A DNA stretch of 64,000 bases from Janibacter cremeus (lineage in GTDB: Bacteria > Actinomycetota > Actinomycetes > Actinomycetales > Dermatophilaceae), in NCBI RefSeq assembly GCF_029395675.1, contig NZ_CP115184.1:1736001-1800000 (forward strand), in the 5' to 3' direction. A program made the translations under genes and the position numbers. Positions 1 to 9,127 of this stretch are shown one piece after another; position 1 is the stretch's first letter, and the number at the start of each line of letters is the position of its first letter. A model generated the notes under the pieces. It saw only the letters and a list, made by a program, of their open reading frames with translations. It searched no databases and had not been told where the DNA came from.

Positions 1-165
1 GCGCACGGTCAGCCCCATCAGCTCGGGGGTCGCGGCGTCGGCGGCGAAGATGATGTCGCCCTCGTTCTCCCGGTCGGCGTCGTCGACGACGAGCACCGGC
101 TCGCCCGCCGCGATCGCCTCGATCGCGGTCTCGACGTCGTCGAGCAGGTCGTCACGCCGGTTCAT
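1..165 (-). CDS. ribBA: 3,4-dihydroxy-2-butanone 4-phosphate synthase (RibB or RibBA), N-terminal part
   Basis: Only the first 55 codons lie in the window; the gene runs off its left edge. The start is an ATG at 165. Residues about 27-42 carry the DHBP synthase signature [16 protein letters not shown], whose acidic residues bind metal and substrate. DHBP synthase turns ribulose 5-phosphate into the four-carbon unit used for riboflavin. In actinobacteria this domain is usually fused to GTP cyclohydrolase II, but the C-terminal half is not visible, so RibB alone remains possible. The ATG overlaps the stop of the upstream riboflavin synthase gene (ATGA), so translation is probably coupled within the riboswitch-controlled rib operon. 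Confidence 0.9.
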   Translation of the reverse strand, partial: MNRRDDLLDDVETAIEAIAAGEPVLVVDDADRENEGDIIFAADAATPELMGLTVR

Positions 166-773
166 CGGTTCTCTCCCGTGTCGAGTGCGAGCATGCGGTT
201 CACGTACTTGCCGAGGACGTCGACCTCGACGTTGACCCGGTCGCCGATCCCCTTGCGGCCCAACGTGGTCAGCTCGAGGGTGGTGGGGATCAGGGCGACC
301 TCGACGTAGTCCTCCCCGACCGCCGAGAGGGTCAGGCTGACGCCGTCGAGGCAGATCGATCCCTTCTCCACGACGAAGGGGGCGAGCTGCGGGTCGAGGG
401 AGACCCGCACCTCCTCCCAGCGGTCGCCGGGACGGCGCTCGAGGATGGTCGCGGTCCCGTCGACGTGACCCTGGACGAGGTGGCCGTCCAGCCGGGCGCC
501 GAGGACCATCGCCCGCTCGAGGTTGACGGCGTCACCGACGGCGAGGTCGCCGAGGCCGGTGCGGCGCAGGCTCTCGGCCATGACGTCGAAGGTGACCTCG
601 CCCCCCTTCGCCTCCGTGTCGGTGACGGTGAGGCAGGCGCCGTTGACGGCGATCGAGGCCCCGTGGGCCGGGTCGCTCGTGGTGACATCGCCGCGGACGG
701 TGATCCGGCTGGAGTCGGTGCCCTGCTCGATGGCGACCACCTCCCCGAGCTCCTCGATGATCCCGGTGAACAT
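162..773 (-). CDS. ribE: Riboflavin synthase, alpha chain
   Basis: Encodes 203 residues, normal for riboflavin synthase. The enzyme dismutates two 6,7-dimethyl-8-ribityllumazine molecules into riboflavin and a pyrimidinedione. The protein opens with [12 protein letters not shown] and shows the internal duplication typical of the family: lumazine-binding half one (about 1-95, with GACLTVTD) and half two (about 96-195, with [10 protein letters not shown]). The start ATG at 773 shares a base with the ribD stop (TGATG), and the stop overlaps the ATG of the next gene. Spacing and overlaps mark one polycistronic unit ribD-ribE-ribBA under the upstream FMN riboswitch. Confidence 0.96.
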   Translation of the reverse strand: MFTGIIEELGEVVAIEQGTDSSRITVRGDVTTSDPAHGASIAVNGACLTVTDTEAKGGEVTFDVMAESLRRTGLGDLAVGDAVNLERAMVLGARLDGHLVQGHVDGTATILERRPGDRWEEVRVSLDPQLAPFVVEKGSICLDGVSLTLSAVGEDYVEVALIPTTLELTTLGRKGIGDRVNVEVDVLGKYVNRMLALDTGENR

Positions 774-1936
774 CAGTGGTCCCTTCTCACGGTGGCGGTG
801 ATGGCGACGTCGTCGCCGAGGCGGGTGACGTCGGTGGTGGTGAGGCGCAACGCCTCGGTGATGGTCGTGATGTCCGCGTCCTGCAGGACGGGGCTCCCGT
901 TGCCGAGCAGCACCGGGGCGACGTGCGCGACGACCTCGTCGACGAGGTCGGCCGCGACGAAGGAGCCCGCGAGGTGGGCTCCGCCCTCGAGCAGGACGGA
1001 CCGGATGCCGCGCCCGTGCAGGGCGGCCAGCACCGCGGCGAGGTCGAGGCCGCCCACCCCCGCAGGGTCTCCGAGAGCCCCGGTGCGCGCGGAGCGGGAG
1101 CCGTGCGCGGGGAGCGTGGCTCGGCGCACGGCGAGCACGTCGACGCCGGCGGCGACGAGGTGGTCGGTGTCCGCGCCCTCGGCCACGACGACGAGGGTCG
1201 GCGCCGCGTCGTCGAGGACCCGGGCGCTCAGGGGGATCCCGGCCGTGGAGTCGAGCACCACCCGGAGCGGCTGGACGGCGTCGGTGACCTCCCGGACGGC
1301 CAGGTGCGGGTCGTCCGCACGCAGCGTCCCGCCACCGACGAGGACCGCGTCGCTGCGGGCTCGCAGCCGGTGGACCTCGGCGCGGGCCTCGGGACCGGTG
1401 ATCCACCGGCTCGTGCCGTCCGCGGCGGCAGTGCGCCCGTCGAGGGTGGCGGCGAGCTTCCACGTGACGTGGGGGCGCGCGAGTGCCATCGCGTGCAGCC
1501 AGGCCCGGTTGACGTGCTCGGCCGCCTCACGACCGGTGCCGACCAGCACCTCGACACCGGCGTCGCGCAGCTCCTGCGCTCCGCCACCGGCGGGGCCGGT
1601 GGGGTCGGGCACGGCGATGACGACGCGGGCGACGCCGGCATCGAGCAGCGCCTGCGTGCAGGGGCCGGTGCGGCCGGTGTGTCGGCACGGCTCGAGGGTG
1701 ACGACGGCGGTGCCGCCGCGGGCCCGCTCCCCCGCCTCACGCAGGGCATTGACCTCGGCGTGCGGTCCCCCGGCGAACTCGTGCAGGCCCTCCCCGGCGA
1801 CCCGGCCGTCGGCGTCGAGGACGACGCACCCGACGACGGGGTTGGGGCTGGTGCGGCCGAGGGCACGGGCGGCCAGGTCGACGGCACGCGACATGGCGGC
1901 GTCGACCCCGGCTGCGTGGCCGAGCGGCTGGCTCAT
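773..1936 (-). CDS. ribD: Bifunctional diaminohydroxyphosphoribosylaminopyrimidine deaminase / 5-amino-6-(5-phosphoribosylamino)uracil reductase
   Basis: Encodes 387 residues from the ATG at 1936 (MSQPLGHAAG). The N-terminal cytidine-deaminase-type domain has the zinc motif GPHAEVNAL and the paired cysteines of TLEPCRHTGRTGPC. The C-terminal reductase domain begins near RPHVTWKLAATLDG and contains DAVLVGGGTLRADDP, the NADPH/substrate-binding stretch. It carries out the second and third steps of riboflavin synthesis. An in-frame extension to 2059 would run into the riboswitch expression platform and is unlikely; the next internal Met (MSRAVDLAAR) is a weaker alternative start. First gene of the rib operon. 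Confidence 0.95.
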   Translation of the reverse strand: MSQPLGHAAGVDAAMSRAVDLAARALGRTSPNPVVGCVVLDADGRVAGEGLHEFAGGPHAEVNALREAGERARGGTAVVTLEPCRHTGRTGPCTQALLDAGVARVVIAVPDPTGPAGGGAQELRDAGVEVLVGTGREAAEHVNRAWLHAMALARPHVTWKLAATLDGRTAAADGTSRWITGPEARAEVHRLRARSDAVLVGGGTLRADDPHLAVREVTDAVQPLRVVLDSTAGIPLSARVLDDAAPTLVVVAEGADTDHLVAAGVDVLAVRRATLPAHGSRSARTGALGDPAGVGGLDLAAVLAALHGRGIRSVLLEGGAHLAGSFVAADLVDEVVAHVAPVLLGNGSPVLQDADITTITEALRLTTTDVTRLGDDVAITATVRRDH

Positions 1937-2052
1937 GGGGCCCTCTCGTGCTCTGACGCGAGCCACGAGGGCGAGGGAGACACGTCGTGCGACGTGACGG
2001 TGTGCACCGGGAGGTCGACTGTCGACCTCGACCGCACCGGTGGGAGGACCAC

Positions 2053-2080
2053 GCAGCACGGCGGCGCCACCGCGTGCTGC
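2053..2080 (-). promoter_or_regulatory. Expression-platform hairpin competing with riboswitch P1
   Basis: On the minus strand GCAGCACG (2080-2073) can pair with CGTGCTGC (2060-2053), extended by CGG/CCG around a short loop with one bulge. The first arm is also the 3' strand of aptamer helix P1, so the hairpin and P1 exclude each other. No U-tract follows, so this could act as a terminator-like or access-controlling element. A second inverted repeat, GAGGTCGAC/GTCGACCTC, lies downstream at 2011-2029. The mutual exclusion is seen in the sequence; the regulatory outcome is inferred. Confidence 0.6.
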
Positions 2081-2201
2081 CTCCCATCCGGACTTTCACC
2101 GTCGGTGCTGGAGTTCCACCAGCTCGGCTCCCCTCCGTGAGGACGAGGAGTTCGCGGACTGTCACCGCCGGCTCGGATTTTCACCGACCCCGGAGCACGC
2201 G
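2072..2201 (-). promoter_or_regulatory. FMN riboswitch (RFN element)
   Basis: On the minus strand this matches the RFN aptamer. A P1 helix forms between GCGTGCT (near 2200) and AGCACGC (near 2072). Conserved blocks GGTCGGTGAAAATCCGA, GGCGGTGACAGTCCGCGA, GCTGGTGGAACTCCAGC and ACGGTGAAAGTCCGGATGGG occur in order with the variable hairpin (CCTC/GAGG region) between them. It lies about 135 nt before ribD. RFN elements bind FMN and switch off riboflavin genes by termination or by blocking translation; here an alternative hairpin overlaps the P1 3' strand. Confidence 0.95.
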
Positions 2202-2336
2202 TACGACGTTCGTTCGTACGCGCTCAGGATACTCGACCCCCGTCGCCGACCGCACGTGGGTCCGCTCACAGCGGTCGTCGGGCCGCAGCCGGGGTAGGAG
2301 CCCTCGGCATCCGCGCCCGTGCCCACGCACGACGAA

Positions 2337-2368
2337 GGGGGCCGACGACCGCGTGGTCGTCGGCCCCC
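2337..2368 (-). terminator. Intrinsic-type terminator after sucD
   Basis: A perfect 14-bp stem with a 4-nt loop (GGGGGCCGACGACC, GCGT, GGTCGTCGGCCCCC) begins 19 nt beyond the sucD stop. On the minus strand it is followed by TTCGTCGTGCG, not a clean U-tract, as is common in high-GC actinobacteria. It separates sucCD from the FMN-riboswitch unit transcribed in the same direction. Confidence 0.8.
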
Positions 2369-2387
2369 CTCGTCAGGAGCGCAGGTC

Positions 2388-3278
2388 CTACTTGCTCAGG
2401 CCCTGCATGATCTCGCGCATGAGGTCGGCGGTCGCGGACGGCGTCTTGCCGACCTTGACTCCGGCGGCCTCGAGGGCCTCCTTCTTGGCGGCCGCCGTGC
2501 CCGAGGACCCGGAGACGATGGCGCCGGCGTGGCCCATCGTCTTGCCCTCGGGAGCGGTGAAGCCCGCGACGTAGCCGACGACCGGCTTGGTCACGTGGTC
2601 CTTGATGTAGTCGGCTGCGCGCTCCTCGGCGTCGCCACCGATCTCGCCGATCATGACGATCGCGTCGGTCTCGGGGTCGTTCTCGAAGGCCTCGAGGCAG
2701 TCGATGTGCGTGGTGCCGATGACCGGGTCGCCACCGATGCCGACGGCCGTGGAGAAGCCGAACTCACGCAGCTCGTACATCATCTGGTACGTGAGCGTCC
2801 CCGACTTCGACACCAGGCCGATGCGGCCGGCGCCGGCGATGCTCGCCGGGATGATGCCGGCGTTGGACTGACCGGGGCTGATCAGGCCGGGGCAGTTCGG
2901 GCCGATGATCCGGGTGGCCTTGCCCTTGCTGTAGTTGTAGAACTCCGCGGAGTCCTTGACCGCGATGCCCTCGGTGATGACGACCGCGAGGCCGATCTCG
3001 GCATCGATGGCCTCGACGACGGCGGACTTGGCGAAGGCCGGCGGCACGAAGATGACCGACACGTCGGCGCCGGTCTCCTTCATCGCATCGGCGACGGAGC
3101 CGAAGACGGGGACGGACTGTCCGTTGGGGAAGTCGACGCTCTGGCCGGCCTTCTTGGGGTTGACGCCGCCCACGACGTTGGTGCCGGCGGCGAGCATGAG
3201 CGTGGTGTGCTTCATGCCCTCGGAGCCGGTCATGCCCTGGACGATGACCTTGGAGTCAGCGGTGAGGAAGATTGCCAT
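2388..3278 (-). CDS. sucD: Succinyl-CoA synthetase (ADP-forming), alpha subunit
   Basis: Encodes 296 residues, full length. The N-terminal CoA-binding Rossmann domain begins [17 protein letters not shown] and contains [10 protein letters not shown]. The ligase domain has the phosphohistidine loop [14 protein letters not shown] near residue 250. With SucC it interconverts succinyl-CoA and succinate with nucleotide phosphorylation in the TCA cycle. It lies 18 nt downstream of sucC in the same operon, with a weak GGA-containing ribosome-binding stretch in the gap. Confidence 0.97.
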   Translation of the reverse strand: MAIFLTADSKVIVQGMTGSEGMKHTTLMLAAGTNVVGGVNPKKAGQSVDFPNGQSVPVFGSVADAMKETGADVSVIFVPPAFAKSAVVEAIDAEIGLAVVITEGIAVKDSAEFYNYSKGKATRIIGPNCPGLISPGQSNAGIIPASIAGAGRIGLVSKSGTLTYQMMYELREFGFSTAVGIGGDPVIGTTHIDCLEAFENDPETDAIVMIGEIGGDAEERAADYIKDHVTKPVVGYVAGFTAPEGKTMGHAGAIVSGSSGTAAAKKEALEAAGVKVGKTPSATADLMREIMQGLSK

Positions 3279-3296
3279 GTCTGTTCTCTACGTCCT

Positions 3297-4478
3297 TTAC
3301 TTCGCGGCCAGCTCGGCGGCCTTGCGGGCAGCGCCGTCCATGGTGTCCGCGATGGACACCAGCGGGTGGTTGAACTCGGCGAGGATGCGCCGGCCCTCTT
3401 CGACGTTGTTGCCGTCGAGACGGACGACGAGGGGCTTGCTGGCGCTGTCGCCGAGGGTCTTCAGGGCACCGACGATGCCGTTGGCCACCGCGTCGCACGC
3501 GGTGATGCCACCGAAGACGTTGACGAAGACGGACTTGACCTGCTCGTCGCCCAGGATGACGTCCAGGCCGTTGGCCATGACCTCGGCCGAGGCACCGCCA
3601 CCGATGTCGAGGAAGTTCGCCGGCTCGGCCGCGCCGCCGGTGTGGTCCTCGCCCGCGTAGGCGACGACGTCCAGGGTGCTCATGACCAGGCCGGCGCCGT
3701 TGCCGATGATGCCGACGTTGCCGTCGAGCTTGACGTAGTTCAGCCCCAGCTCCCCGGCCTTGGCCTCGAGCGGGTCGGTCGAGGCGGTGTCCTCGAGGGC
3801 GGCGTGGTCGGGCTGGCGGAAGTCGGCGTTGCCGTCGAGGGTGACCTTGCCGTCGAGCGCGATGATCTCGCCCTGCTCGGTCTTCACCAGCGGGTTGACC
3901 TCGACGAGGGTGGCGTCCTCGTCGCGGTAGACGACCCACAGCTTCTTGATCGCGTCGGCGATCTTGGGCTGGTCGGCCGCCTCGAAGCCGGCCGCCTCGA
4001 CGATCTCCTTCGCCTTGGCGTCGTCGATGCCGACGTTCGGGTCGACGGCGATGCGGGCGAGCGCCTCCGGGCGCTCCACGGCGAGCTGCTCGATCTCCAT
4101 GCCGCCCTCGACGGAGCACATGGCGAGGTAGGTGCGGTTGGCCCGGTCGAGCAGGATGGAGAAGTAGTACTCCTCGGCGATCTGCGCGCCCTGGGCGATC
4201 ATGACCTTGTGGACCGTGTGGCCCTTGATGTCCATGCCCAGGATGGCCTCGGCGTGCGCCTCGGCCTCGTCCACGGTCTTGGCGACCTTGACGCCGCCGG
4301 CCTTGCCGCGGCCTCCGGTCTTGACCTGGGCCTTGACGACGGTGACGCCGCCACTCTTCTGGCCGATGGTCTCGGCGGCGGCTCGCGCCTCCTGCGGGGT
4401 GGTGGCGACGGCGCCGGCAAGAACCGGGACGCCGTGCTTCTCGAACACGTCGCGTGCTTGGTACTCGAAGAGATCCAC
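3297..4478 (-). CDS. sucC: Succinyl-CoA synthetase (ADP-forming), beta subunit
   Basis: Encodes 393 residues from a GTG at 4478 ([20 protein letters not shown]), the conserved start of the family. An N-terminal ATP-grasp fold (about 1-240) includes [18 protein letters not shown] and [12 protein letters not shown]. The C-terminal flavodoxin-like domain carries the glycine-rich [12 protein letters not shown] and [12 protein letters not shown]. The open frame continues upstream to 4580, but the extension lacks family similarity. Upstream the minus strand has TAGTCT at 4527-4522 as a possible -10. sucD follows after 18 nt. Confidence 0.96.
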   Translation of the reverse strand: MDLFEYQARDVFEKHGVPVLAGAVATTPQEARAAAETIGQKSGGVTVVKAQVKTGGRGKAGGVKVAKTVDEAEAHAEAILGMDIKGHTVHKVMIAQGAQIAEEYYFSILLDRANRTYLAMCSVEGGMEIEQLAVERPEALARIAVDPNVGIDDAKAKEIVEAAGFEAADQPKIADAIKKLWVVYRDEDATLVEVNPLVKTEQGEIIALDGKVTLDGNADFRQPDHAALEDTASTDPLEAKAGELGLNYVKLDGNVGIIGNGAGLVMSTLDVVAYAGEDHTGGAAEPANFLDIGGGASAEVMANGLDVILGDEQVKSVFVNVFGGITACDAVANGIVGALKTLGDSASKPLVVRLDGNNVEEGRRILAEFNHPLVSIADTMDGAARKAAELAAK

Positions 4479-4643
4479 GAGGGTGATTCCGTCCTCTGCT
4501 GTGGTAACGGGGTGCGGGTCGAGACTAGCGCCCGGGGAGAGACCACGGCACGTCCGGTCCATCCGGGGGGCCCGAACCATCCATCACGGACCGGTCTCAG
4601 CTGTTGCGCGCGGGGGTGAACACAGGGTTACCTAGCGGTCACC

Positions 4644-5570
4644 ATGGCTCTGCAGCAGGCATCGACGAAGAACGCCGAGGAGAGCAGCGAAGCGGCACCG
4701 GCGCCGTACTCGCTGCGCACCGGCGTGTGCCAGCAGCTGCGGCAGATGGCCACCGTGCAGGCGGCGGTCTTCGCCGCGGTCGAGCTCGTCTGGGCCTCGA
4801 CGCACCTCTCGCTCTACCCCTTCGGCGCCCGGCGCCCGCGCCACGGCCCGGTCGGTCAGGGCTACCGCATCGAGCACCTCTCACCCATGCAGCGGGGGAT
4901 GTACGTCTCCGGCGTCGCCGAGCTCGGGACACCGATCCTGCTGCTGCACGGACTGGCCGACAACCACTCGATCTTCACGCTGCTGCGGCGCGGGCTGCTG
5001 CGCCGCGGGTTCTCCCAGGTCTTCGCGATGAACTACTCGTTCCGCACCAAGGACGTGCGCACGCTCGCCGTGCAGCTGGCCGAGGAGATCGAGGCGATCG
5101 TCGAGGAGACCGGGTACGAGCGCATCCACGTCGTGGCACACAGCCTCGGCGGAGTGATCGCCCGTTACTACGTCACCCGCCTCGGCGGCGACGAGCGCGT
5201 GCACACCCTGGTCACACTGGGTTCCCCGCACTCCGGCACCCTCCTGGCGCACGTCGCCCCGACCCCGCTGGGGCGCCAGCTGCGGCCGGCCAGCCCGCTG
5301 ATGCGGGAGCTGAACCAACCGGCCCCGGGGTGCCGGACCCGCGTGGTCGCCTTCTGGTCCGACACCGACGAGGCGGTCGTCCCCGCCGTCAACGCCTCCC
5401 TGGCGCAGGAGGGCGTCACGACGACGAACATCCGGCTGCGCGGGGTGGGCCACGTGTCGCTGCCGATCCTGCCGAGTGTCGTCCACCGCATCGCCCGCAG
5501 CCTGACCCAGCTGGACAGCGACGGGGACCCGACCGCGTCGGTGACGCACATCTCACCGCACCCGGCCTGA
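4644..5570 (+). CDS. Alpha/beta hydrolase, lipase-like
   Basis: Encodes 308 residues. After a variable 85-residue N-terminus, ILLLHGLADN marks the first strand and oxyanion region. The nucleophile elbow AHSLGG places Ser near 165, followed by VTLGSPHSGT as in bacterial lipases. A candidate catalytic Asp is in SDTDEAVVP and His in GVGHVSLPIL. A hydrophobic stretch near 30-45 could be a membrane segment, but I see no clear signal peptidase site. Divergent from sucC with about 165 bp between. TACCTA at 4629-4634 lies 9 nt before the ATG, so the leader may be very short. Substrate unknown; an ester or lipid is likely. Confidence 0.8.
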   Translation: MALQQASTKNAEESSEAAPAPYSLRTGVCQQLRQMATVQAAVFAAVELVWASTHLSLYPFGARRPRHGPVGQGYRIEHLSPMQRGMYVSGVAELGTPILLLHGLADNHSIFTLLRRGLLRRGFSQVFAMNYSFRTKDVRTLAVQLAEEIEAIVEETGYERIHVVAHSLGGVIARYYVTRLGGDERVHTLVTLGSPHSGTLLAHVAPTPLGRQLRPASPLMRELNQPAPGCRTRVVAFWSDTDEAVVPAVNASLAQEGVTTTNIRLRGVGHVSLPILPSVVHRIARSLTQLDSDGDPTASVTHISPHPA

Positions 5571-5619
5571 TTCGCCGGCGATCGTCCGGCGCATCCGGGC
5601 AGAGAACGCAGGCCCGATT

Positions 5620-5647
5620 TTGCGTAACGAAATGGTCACGCTAGGGT
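5620..5647 (+). promoter_or_regulatory. Candidate promoter of the M23 peptidase gene
   Basis: A -35-like TTGCGT (5620-5625) and a -10-like TAGGGT (5642-5647) are separated by 16 nt, in a locally less GC-rich stretch between the lipase stop and the peptidase start. The match is by eye and the transcription start is unproven. Confidence 0.45.
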
Positions 5648-5694
5648 TTCGGAGGTTTGTCCGCGATTCCCCTGCCGAGGACGGCGTCTTTTGC

Positions 5695-6525
5695 ATGAAT
5701 GAGTACACAGGTCGACACCGTCCTCCCACACGCGCCGAGCGGCGTGCGATGCAGCGCCGCTCCCGCCTGCCCAAGAGCTTCTCCCCCGCCTACGCGCTGC
5801 CGACCGCTGCGGCCGTGACCCTGGCGCTCACCGCCGTCGGAGCCACCGCCGCCCAGTCCTCCCCGTTCTCGGGTGAGGTCACCCAGCAGGCAGGCGCCGC
5901 CCTCGGCGCGACCACGATGCTCGAGGACCCGCAGCTGACCAGGGCCGTGCAGACCGAGGTGGCCGCCGCCTCCCGTGACACCTCCGGGCTGTCCGAGCGC
6001 CGCCGCGCGGTCTCGGACGACGTCGTCGCCAGCCAGGTCAGGGCCGAAGAGGCCCAGGAGCGCGCCGACCGGGACAAGGAGCGCAAGGAGCTCGCCGAGA
6101 AGAAGAAGGCCGAGAAGAAGGAGGCCAGGGAGGCCGCGAACGCCTGGGCGCGCCCCCTGGCCAGCGGATCGATCAGCTCCGGCTACGGCTTCCGGTGGGG
6201 TCGGATGCACAGCGGTCTCGACTACGGCGCGGGCGTGGGCACGCCGCTGCGCGCGATGGGCGCCGGTACGGTCATCGGCGCCGGTCCGATGGGCGGCTAC
6301 GGCATCTACATCGACGTCGAGTACGCCGACGGGACCGTCTCCCGCTACGGGCACCTCTCCTCGATCGCCGCATCGGTCGGCCAGCAGGTCGCGCCGGGCG
6401 AGACCGTCGCCTACTCCGGCAACACCGGTCGCTCGACCGGTCCGCACCTCCACCTGGAGATCCGCCCCGGCGGCGGCGAGCCGGTCGACCCGACCGGCTG
6501 GCTGGCCGAGCGCGGGATCCTCTGA
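5695..6525 (+). CDS. Secreted or membrane-anchored M23 family metallopeptidase (LytM-like)
   Basis: Encodes 276 residues from the ATG at 5695 (MNEYTGRHRP). A basic N-terminus precedes a hydrophobic segment (about 35-55, ALPTAAAVTLALTAVGATAA) acting as signal peptide or anchor. Residues about 100-155 form a Lys/Glu/Ala-rich coiled coil. The C-terminal peptidase domain has zinc-ligand motifs HSGLDYG (HxxxD) and GPHLHLEI (HxH). Such enzymes cut peptidoglycan cross-bridges or activate amidases in division. A longer start at 5620 would overlap the candidate promoter. Convergent with pcrA, with 4 nt between stops. Its anchor, coiled coil and catalytic-domain layout resembles the transglycosylase gene at 62.2 kb. 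Confidence 0.88.
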   Translation: MNEYTGRHRPPTRAERRAMQRRSRLPKSFSPAYALPTAAAVTLALTAVGATAAQSSPFSGEVTQQAGAALGATTMLEDPQLTRAVQTEVAAASRDTSGLSERRRAVSDDVVASQVRAEEAQERADRDKERKELAEKKKAEKKEAREAANAWARPLASGSISSGYGFRWGRMHSGLDYGAGVGTPLRAMGAGTVIGAGPMGGYGIYIDVEYADGTVSRYGHLSSIAASVGQQVAPGETVAYSGNTGRSTGPHLHLEIRPGGGEPVDPTGWLAERGIL

Positions 6526-6529
6526 CGCC

Positions 6530-8998
6530 TCAGACCTTCTCGAGCGGGGCGTAGCGCAGCAGCAGGCGCTTGACCCCCTCCTCTCCCCCGAAGTCGACGT
6601 GTGCCATCGCCTTGTCGCCGGCACCCTCGACGCGCACGACCGTCCCGAGACCGAAGCTGTCGTGGGTGACCTTGTCGCCGTCGGTCAGCGCGATGATCGG
6701 GCGGTTGCCCGGTGAGCGCACGCCGGGCCGGGCCGCCAGCCGGGCCACGGCGGGCTCGCGCCCGGGACCGCGCGAGCCACCCAGACCACCGAGCGGCGGA
6801 CCGGTGCGCTCCCACCGCACCAGCTGCTCCGGGATCTCGTCGAGGAATCGCGAGGGCGGGTTGTACTGGGGTGCGCCGAAGGCGCTGCGCACCGCGGCCC
6901 GCGACAGGTGCAGCCGCTCGCGGGCGCGGGTGATCCCGACGTAGGCGAGCCGGCGCTCCTCCTCCAGCTCCTTGGTGTCGCCGAGGCTGCGGCTGTGTGG
7001 GAAGGTGCCGTCCTCCATGCCGGTGAGGAAGACGACGGGGAACTCCAGGCCCTTGGCGGTGTGGAGCGTCATCAGGGTGACCACCCCCTGGTCGGCCCGG
7101 GCGTCGGCACCGTCCCCGTCTGCGGGCTCGTCGGGGATCTCGTCGGCATCGGCGACGAGGCTCACCTGCTCGAGGAAGTCGTCCAGGCTGACCACCTCGC
7201 CGGTCGCCTCTCGGGTCGCGTCGAACTCGCGCGCGACCCCGATGAGCTCGGCGAGGTTCTCCAGCCGCGTCTCGTCCTGCGGGTCCCGGCTGGCCTGCAG
7301 CTCGGCGACGTAGCCGGTGCGCTCGAGGACCGACTCGAGGAGGTCACCGATCCCCCCTTCGCTCTCGTGCTGCTCCCGCAGGCCCTCGAGGAGCGAGGTG
7401 AAGCCAGCGATCGACTTCACCGACCGGGTGGCGATGCCCGGCGCGTCCTCGGCGCGGCCGAGGGCGGCGATGAAGGGGATGCGCTCGCGCTCGGCGAGCT
7501 GTCCGATCGCGAGCAGCGCGCGGTCGCCGATGCCTCGCTTGGGGACGTTGACGATCCGGCGCAGGTTGACCGTGTCGGCGGGGTTGGCGAGGACGTGGAG
7601 GTAGGCCAGGGCGTCCTTGATCTCGCGCCGCTCGTAGAAGCGGGTGCCGCCGACGACCTTGTACGGCAGGCCGACGCGGACGAAGACCTCCTCGATGGCC
7701 CGCGACTGCGCGTTGGTCCGGTAGAAGACGGCGACGTCGCCCGGACGGACGCCGTGCTCGTCGTGCAGCTCGTCGATGGTCTTGGCGATGAAGGAGGCCT
7801 CGTCGTGCTCGTTGTCCCCGACGTAGCCCACGACCTGCTCCCCCGGGCCCGCCTGCGTCCACAGGTCCTTCTTGCGGCGGGACTCGTTGCGCTCGATGAC
7901 GGCGTTGGCCGCGGTGAGGATCGTCTGGGTCGAGCGGTAGTTCTGCTCGAGCATGATCGTGCGGGCGTCCGGGTAGTCCTGCTCGAACTCGATGATGTTG
8001 CGGATCGAGGCGCCGCGGAAGGCGTAGATCGACTGGTCCGCGTCACCGACGACGACGAGGTCGCTCGGCTCGACCGCCTTGGGGTCGCGCCCCGCCGGGT
8101 CGTCATGGCCCCCCACGAGCTCGCGCACCAGCTGGTACTGCGCGTGGTTGGTGTCCTGGTACTCGTCGACGAGCACGTAGCGGAAGCGGCGGCGGTAGTG
8201 CTCCGCGACGTCGGGGAAGGCCTGCAGGATGTTGACCGTCGTCATGATGATGTCGTCGAAGTCCAGGGCGTTGGCTTGGCGCAGCCGGCGCTGGTACTCG
8301 CTGTAGACCTGCGCGAGGGTGCGGTCCTGGGGGGTCCCGCCGGTCCCGGCGTCCTCGTCGATGGAGACGCTGCGGGCGAACTCCTCCTCGTCGACCAGCT
8401 CGTTCTTCAGGTTGCTGATCCGGTGGCCGAAGGACCTCGGCGGGAAGCGCTTGGGGTCCAGGTCGAGGTCGCGCATGACGAGCGCGACGAGCCGCTGGCT
8501 GTCGGCGGCGTCGTAGATGGAGAAGTTGCTCTTCATCCCCACCTTGGTCGCCTCGCGGCGCAGGATGCGCACGCAGGCGGAGTGGAAGGTCATCACCCAC
8601 ATCGCCCGCGCCCGCGGGCCGACGAGCTCCTCGACCCGCTCGCGCATCTCGGCGGCGGCCTTGTTGGTGAAGGTGATCGCCAGCACCTGGCCCGGCTGGG
8701 CGCCGCGGGTCGCGAGCAGGTGGGCGATGCGGTGGGTGAGCACGCGGGTCTTGCCGGAGCCGGCGCCGGCGATGATCAGCAGCGGGCCGCCCTCGTGGAC
8801 GACGGCCTCGCGCTGGGCGTCGTTGAGGCCGGCCAGGAGCTCCTCGTGGTCGACCTCGTGGGGCGTGCGGTGGTGGGCGTGGGCGGCGCGGGTGGGACCC
8901 TCGTCGGACATCGCCCAGGTGGGCACTCCGGAGTCGGTCACCTCCCGGGTCCAGTCGCCGGGCAGGGCATCGGGGAGGTCGTCGAAAAGGCTGCTCAT
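6530..8998 (-). CDS. pcrA: ATP-dependent 3'-5' DNA helicase PcrA/UvrD
   Basis: Encodes 822 residues from the ATG at 8998, chosen because GGAGGG sits 6 nt upstream; an earlier in-frame start at 9031 lacks a site. Superfamily 1A helicase motifs appear in order: LNDAQREAVVHEGGPLLI (Q), IAGAGSGKTRVL (Walker A), VDEYQDTNHAQYQL (DExQ), VVGDADQSIYAFRGA (III), EQNYRSTQTIL (IV), LMTLHTAKGLEFPVVFL (V) and YVGITRARERLHL (VI). A C-terminal Tudor-like segment KVTHDSFGLGTVV is present, as in PcrA. Role: nucleotide-excision and mismatch repair and removal of proteins from DNA. Confidence 0.95.
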   Translation of the reverse strand: MSSLFDDLPDALPGDWTREVTDSGVPTWAMSDEGPTRAAHAHHRTPHEVDHEELLAGLNDAQREAVVHEGGPLLIIAGAGSGKTRVLTHRIAHLLATRGAQPGQVLAITFTNKAAAEMRERVEELVGPRARAMWVMTFHSACVRILRREATKVGMKSNFSIYDAADSQRLVALVMRDLDLDPKRFPPRSFGHRISNLKNELVDEEEFARSVSIDEDAGTGGTPQDRTLAQVYSEYQRRLRQANALDFDDIIMTTVNILQAFPDVAEHYRRRFRYVLVDEYQDTNHAQYQLVRELVGGHDDPAGRDPKAVEPSDLVVVGDADQSIYAFRGASIRNIIEFEQDYPDARTIMLEQNYRSTQTILTAANAVIERNESRRKKDLWTQAGPGEQVVGYVGDNEHDEASFIAKTIDELHDEHGVRPGDVAVFYRTNAQSRAIEEVFVRVGLPYKVVGGTRFYERREIKDALAYLHVLANPADTVNLRRIVNVPKRGIGDRALLAIGQLAERERIPFIAALGRAEDAPGIATRSVKSIAGFTSLLEGLREQHESEGGIGDLLESVLERTGYVAELQASRDPQDETRLENLAELIGVAREFDATREATGEVVSLDDFLEQVSLVADADEIPDEPADGDGADARADQGVVTLMTLHTAKGLEFPVVFLTGMEDGTFPHSRSLGDTKELEEERRLAYVGITRARERLHLSRAAVRSAFGAPQYNPPSRFLDEIPEQLVRWERTGPPLGGLGGSRGPGREPAVARLAARPGVRSPGNRPIIALTDGDKVTHDSFGLGTVVRVEGAGDKAMAHVDFGGEEGVKRLLLRYAPLEKV

Positions 8999-9077
8999 GT
9001 CGCCCTCCAGCCTACGTCGGGGGGCCGACACCCCCTTCGCTCAGTCCCCCCGCCGACCTCCGCTCGACGTCCACCGA

Positions 9078-9099
9078 CCCCGCCGCGCGCACGGCGGGG
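9078..9099 (-). terminator. Hairpin after the methyltransferase gene
   Basis: An 8-bp perfect stem (CCCCGCCG / CGGCGGGG) with a 6-nt loop lies about 30 nt past the stop of the minus-strand methyltransferase gene and upstream of pcrA. No U-run follows, so termination is inferred from position and stem strength. Confidence 0.5.
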
Positions 9100-9127
9100 T
9101 TCCGAGCACAGTGATCCCCCGCCGGGG

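Noticed and set aside
2319..4619. A 766-codon open frame opposite sucCD
   Set aside because: Antisense shadow of two intact, well-conserved genes; composition is Asp/Gly/Leu/Val-rich as expected from complementary high-GC codons, with no domain similarity.
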